Part shown: positions 13,936 through 15,644 of the stretch, piece after piece
How the letters are laid out: each line of letters starts with the position of its first letter
Position numbering within the stretch: the stretch's first letter is position 1
From: Burkholderiales bacterium
Lineage (GTDB): Bacteria > Pseudomonadota > Gammaproteobacteria > Burkholderiales > Usitatibacteraceae
Length of the DNA stretch: 15,644 nt
Assembly (NCBI GenBank): GCA_014378085.1
Contig: JACMOJ010000430.1
Coordinates: forward strand, 1-15,644
Reading direction: 5' to 3'
The notes under the pieces: generated by a model
Seen by the model: only the letters and a program-made list of their open reading frames with translations
Told to the model about the DNA's origin: nothing
The model's database searches: none
Made by a program: the position numbers and the translations under genes

Positions 13936-13963
13936 CACTTTTGACCTAACTGCGATTCGCTAA

Positions 13964-14117
13964 TCAGTCGGCGTAAACACCAGCCCTCTTGATGATCGGA
14001 CCCCACTTGCTAATTTCAGCCGAAAGCTGCGCGCGCAGTGCATCCGGCGTTTGGCGCGCCTTTCAAATCGACTTGTCCGCCCAACAGATCGGTCATCGCA
14101 GGCGCGCTGCCTTTATG
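13964..14117 (-). pseudogene. Bug/TctC solute-receptor gene relic with internal deletion
   Basis: Two pieces of a Bug (TctC-type tripartite tricarboxylate transporter) periplasmic receptor are joined. Positions 14117 to 14064 read HKGSAPAMTDLLGGQVDL, the signature KGSAPA-DLLGGQV motif from the middle of the protein. Positions 14062 to 13964, in another frame, read KARQTPDALRAQL, then SAEISKWGPIIKRAGVYAD and TGA, the typical C-terminus. Roughly 80-90 residues between these blocks are missing, and everything N-terminal to HKGSAP is gone. The relic is followed by its own intrinsic terminator. Bug receptors are greatly expanded in Burkholderiales, which supports the taxonomic inference. It cannot make a functional receptor. 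Confidence 0.8.
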
Positions 14118-14414
14118 GAAACACTAAGCGTCAGATACCATTTCAATAAAAGGCGTCTGCAGCGATTTTCCAAAACCCCATAATCCACGGGCATCTTCAG
14201 CCTGTTTTGCCTGAAAACGCCCGCCACGCGCGCAGCAACAATCTTCGCTAAACCCGCGGATTGACGCCTCGTTGTGAAAGCGGAACGCGTACCACGCCGT
14301 TGCCAATCTTCAGGGGCGAGTTCTTCATTCGCGGCGAGCCAAGCACGACTTACACATTCGAGGCGGCCAACTGATACGTGCCATACTCGCGTTTTTTTCA
14401 GGGCACTTAATGTG
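14118..14414. other. Unidentified stretch between the Bug relic and the receptor gene
   Basis: About 300 bp without a confident gene. On the minus strand short open frames cross it, with peptides such as GLAKIVAARVAGVFRQNRLK and DYGVLENRCRRLLLKWYLTL in one frame and GLWGFGKSLQTPFIEMVSD in another, but no family is recognised. The left end abuts the broken N-terminal side of the Bug relic, so it could be inserted DNA that caused the truncation. A TTTTTTT run at 14392-14398 precedes the next gene. No RNA gene or promoter is seen. Confidence 0.4.
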
Positions 14415-15644
14415 ATGCGCGGTGTCAGGTGGCCCCGATTCATCCTGCCGTTTGTGGCATTGCTGCTCACGACAAACTTGGCTACTGCAGCGGCCGACGC
14501 GCCAGCGTTGTCGGTCTCACGTTTGGAGCGCGACGTTTCGTCCCTGGTGGCGAGAGATGTCGTGGGCGGCGCACTCGATTCGGCATTCGAGAAGGTTCCC
14601 GCTGATCGTGTGACGCGCACCGCGAGCGCGATGTGGCTCAAAGTGAAAGTTGGCCAGTCGACCGGATTGGTCGATCCCGTTCTCGTGCTGCGGCAAACGC
14701 GCACCGCACGCGTGACGTTATTCCCGCCGTCGGGAGAACCCGTAACGCAGTCGCTCTACGGCGAGACGCCGTCACCGCGCTTCACGCGTGACGCACTCTA
14801 TTTCCCGCTGGGCGGCGCGATCCGGCCGGGCGACACGTACTACCTCCAAATCGATCAGCTTCGCGCGGGTGTGGTCGCGGTCGATCTGCGCGCGATGGCG
14901 GAGGTTAGCGCGGCCAACCTCGCACACCTGCGCAACATCTCGCTTGTCATCGGCGCACTGCTTGTGATGGGGATCACAGCGCTGCTGATGTGGGTCTGGC
15001 TTCCCGACCGCGGGCTCCTGTATCTGGGCGCCAGCATGGCGCTCGCCTCTGTCTACGTCGCCCTGCTCATGGGCGAAGGTTATGCTTGGGCCAACTTCCT
15101 TGCGGACAACCTAGTGGCGTTCAACGTCCTCCAAGTTGCGGTCTCGCTCGGTTATGGCTTCAGCGTCCTCTTCTTCCGCGAGCTCCTCGATTTCGGCCGC
15201 TTCGCGCGGCGCATCTCCGCGATGCTCAAGGCCCTCGCCATTTTCTTCTTTGCCGAGAGCGCGCTGCTATTCGCCGCCAGCGGCGAGCTGCTGCAGCTCC
15301 TCACCGCACTCGGTAATCTCGGCATACTGGCCACGTGGGTGCTGGTCGTCCCGGCGATGGTGGCTGCGTCGATCCGCGGCAGCACCGTCGCGCGGTTTCT
15401 TTTCCTGGCCTGGCTCCCCACTACCATCATGTCGATCCCGCACGCGCTGACGTATCTTCGCAGCGAGCCGGAACAGGCGTGGATCCTCAACGGCGTGTTG
15501 ATCTCGACAGTCATCGGCTTCATCCTTGAGTCGTGCGCGCTCGGTGCCCGGTTGCGAATGCGGCGTGCGGGCCGTGCCTTCGACGCGATTGAAGCCCCGC
15601 AAGATGACTTCGAGCCGATCCTGCGCCGACTGCGAACGGCATGC
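14415..15644 (+). CDS. 7TM-DISM signalling receptor (3' end outside window)
   Basis: An open frame of 410 codons with no stop before the window edge. It has a signal peptide (residues 1 to about 27, ending ATAAADAP), then an extracytoplasmic beta-rich domain of the 7TMR-DISMED2 type (about 60-160, with SAMWLKVKV and DTYYLQID strands). About seven membrane helices follow (first 183-205, then near 201-220, 231-255, 275-297, 302-325, 326-345 and 362-385), with the 7TMR-DISM look. A charged cytoplasmic linker begins near 388. Family members carry an output domain after the helices (histidine kinase, GGDEF or others), and here it would be beyond the window. ATG 14415 was chosen (GTG 14412 is in frame), and the ribosome site is weak. 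The gene is visibly GC-richer than the rest (about 65% in a sample line), suggesting a different origin or a distinct genomic segment. Confidence 0.78.
   Translation, partial: MRGVRWPRFILPFVALLLTTNLATAAADAPALSVSRLERDVSSLVARDVVGGALDSAFEKVPADRVTRTASAMWLKVKVGQSTGLVDPVLVLRQTRTARVTLFPPSGEPVTQSLYGETPSPRFTRDALYFPLGGAIRPGDTYYLQIDQLRAGVVAVDLRAMAEVSAANLAHLRNISLVIGALLVMGITALLMWVWLPDRGLLYLGASMALASVYVALLMGEGYAWANFLADNLVAFNVLQVAVSLGYGFSVLFFRELLDFGRFARRISAMLKALAIFFFAESALLFAASGELLQLLTALGNLGILATWVLVVPAMVAASIRGSTVARFLFLAWLPTTIMSIPHALTYLRSEPEQAWILNGVLISTVIGFILESCALGARLRMRRAGRAFDAIEAPQDDFEPILRRLRTAC

Noticed and set aside
14093..14704. 203-residue open frame on the minus strand
   Set aside because: Its 5' half is antisense to the clear 7TM-DISM receptor gene, and its 3' half crosses the unidentified stretch and runs into the Bug relic out of frame. 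No family is recognised.

Overview
The window looks like chromosomal DNA of a Burkholderiales-type betaproteobacterium, with moderate GC in most genes (roughly 55% in a sample line). This is an inference from gene content. A stand-alone heptose-1-phosphate adenylyltransferase overlaps a D-lactate/2-hydroxyacid-type FAD oxidase, birA sits next to a SPOR-like membrane protein, and there is a relic of a Bug/TctC solute receptor.

Left part (1-6256, minus strand): a six-gene lipid-modification operon, read from right to left. In order it encodes an FAD-dependent oxidoreductase, a DUF1365 protein, a cyclopropane-fatty-acid-synthase-type methyltransferase, an exported chalcone-isomerase-fold protein, a MelB/GPH-type MFS transporter and a DUF3833 lipoprotein. 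Two of the junctions are ATGA overlaps and the others are short. The operon is followed by an inverted-repeat element (41-252) whose arms are built from 10-bp units.

Middle (6257-8010, plus strand): a divergent regulatory region carries an array of TAGTCA/TGACTA half-sites overlapping a candidate promoter. It is followed by a TetR-family regulator and a ferritin-like/acyl-ACP-desaturase-like di-iron protein with a complete set of metal ligands. The layout suggests that the TetR protein controls itself, the di-iron enzyme and the divergent lipid operon. Together these would modify acyl chains of existing phospholipids by desaturation, methylation and oxidation.

Next (8081-9972, plus): the heptose adenylyltransferase for LPS core synthesis overlaps an FAD-binding oxidase. 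A convergent gap (9973-10179) contains a REP-like hairpin. It is followed on the minus strand by the SPOR-like protein (10180-11010), BirA with an unusual Gly/Asn/Ser/Ala repeat linker (11203-12324) and a HAD-family phosphatase (12333-13205).

Right end (13206-14414) is a gene graveyard. A brnT toxin gene is broken by two in-frame stop codons while its CopG/BrnA-type antitoxin stays intact. Beyond it, an internally deleted Bug/TctC receptor gene still has its terminator, and about 300 bp remain unidentified. From 14415 a GC-richer gene for a 7TM-DISM receptor runs off the end of the window.
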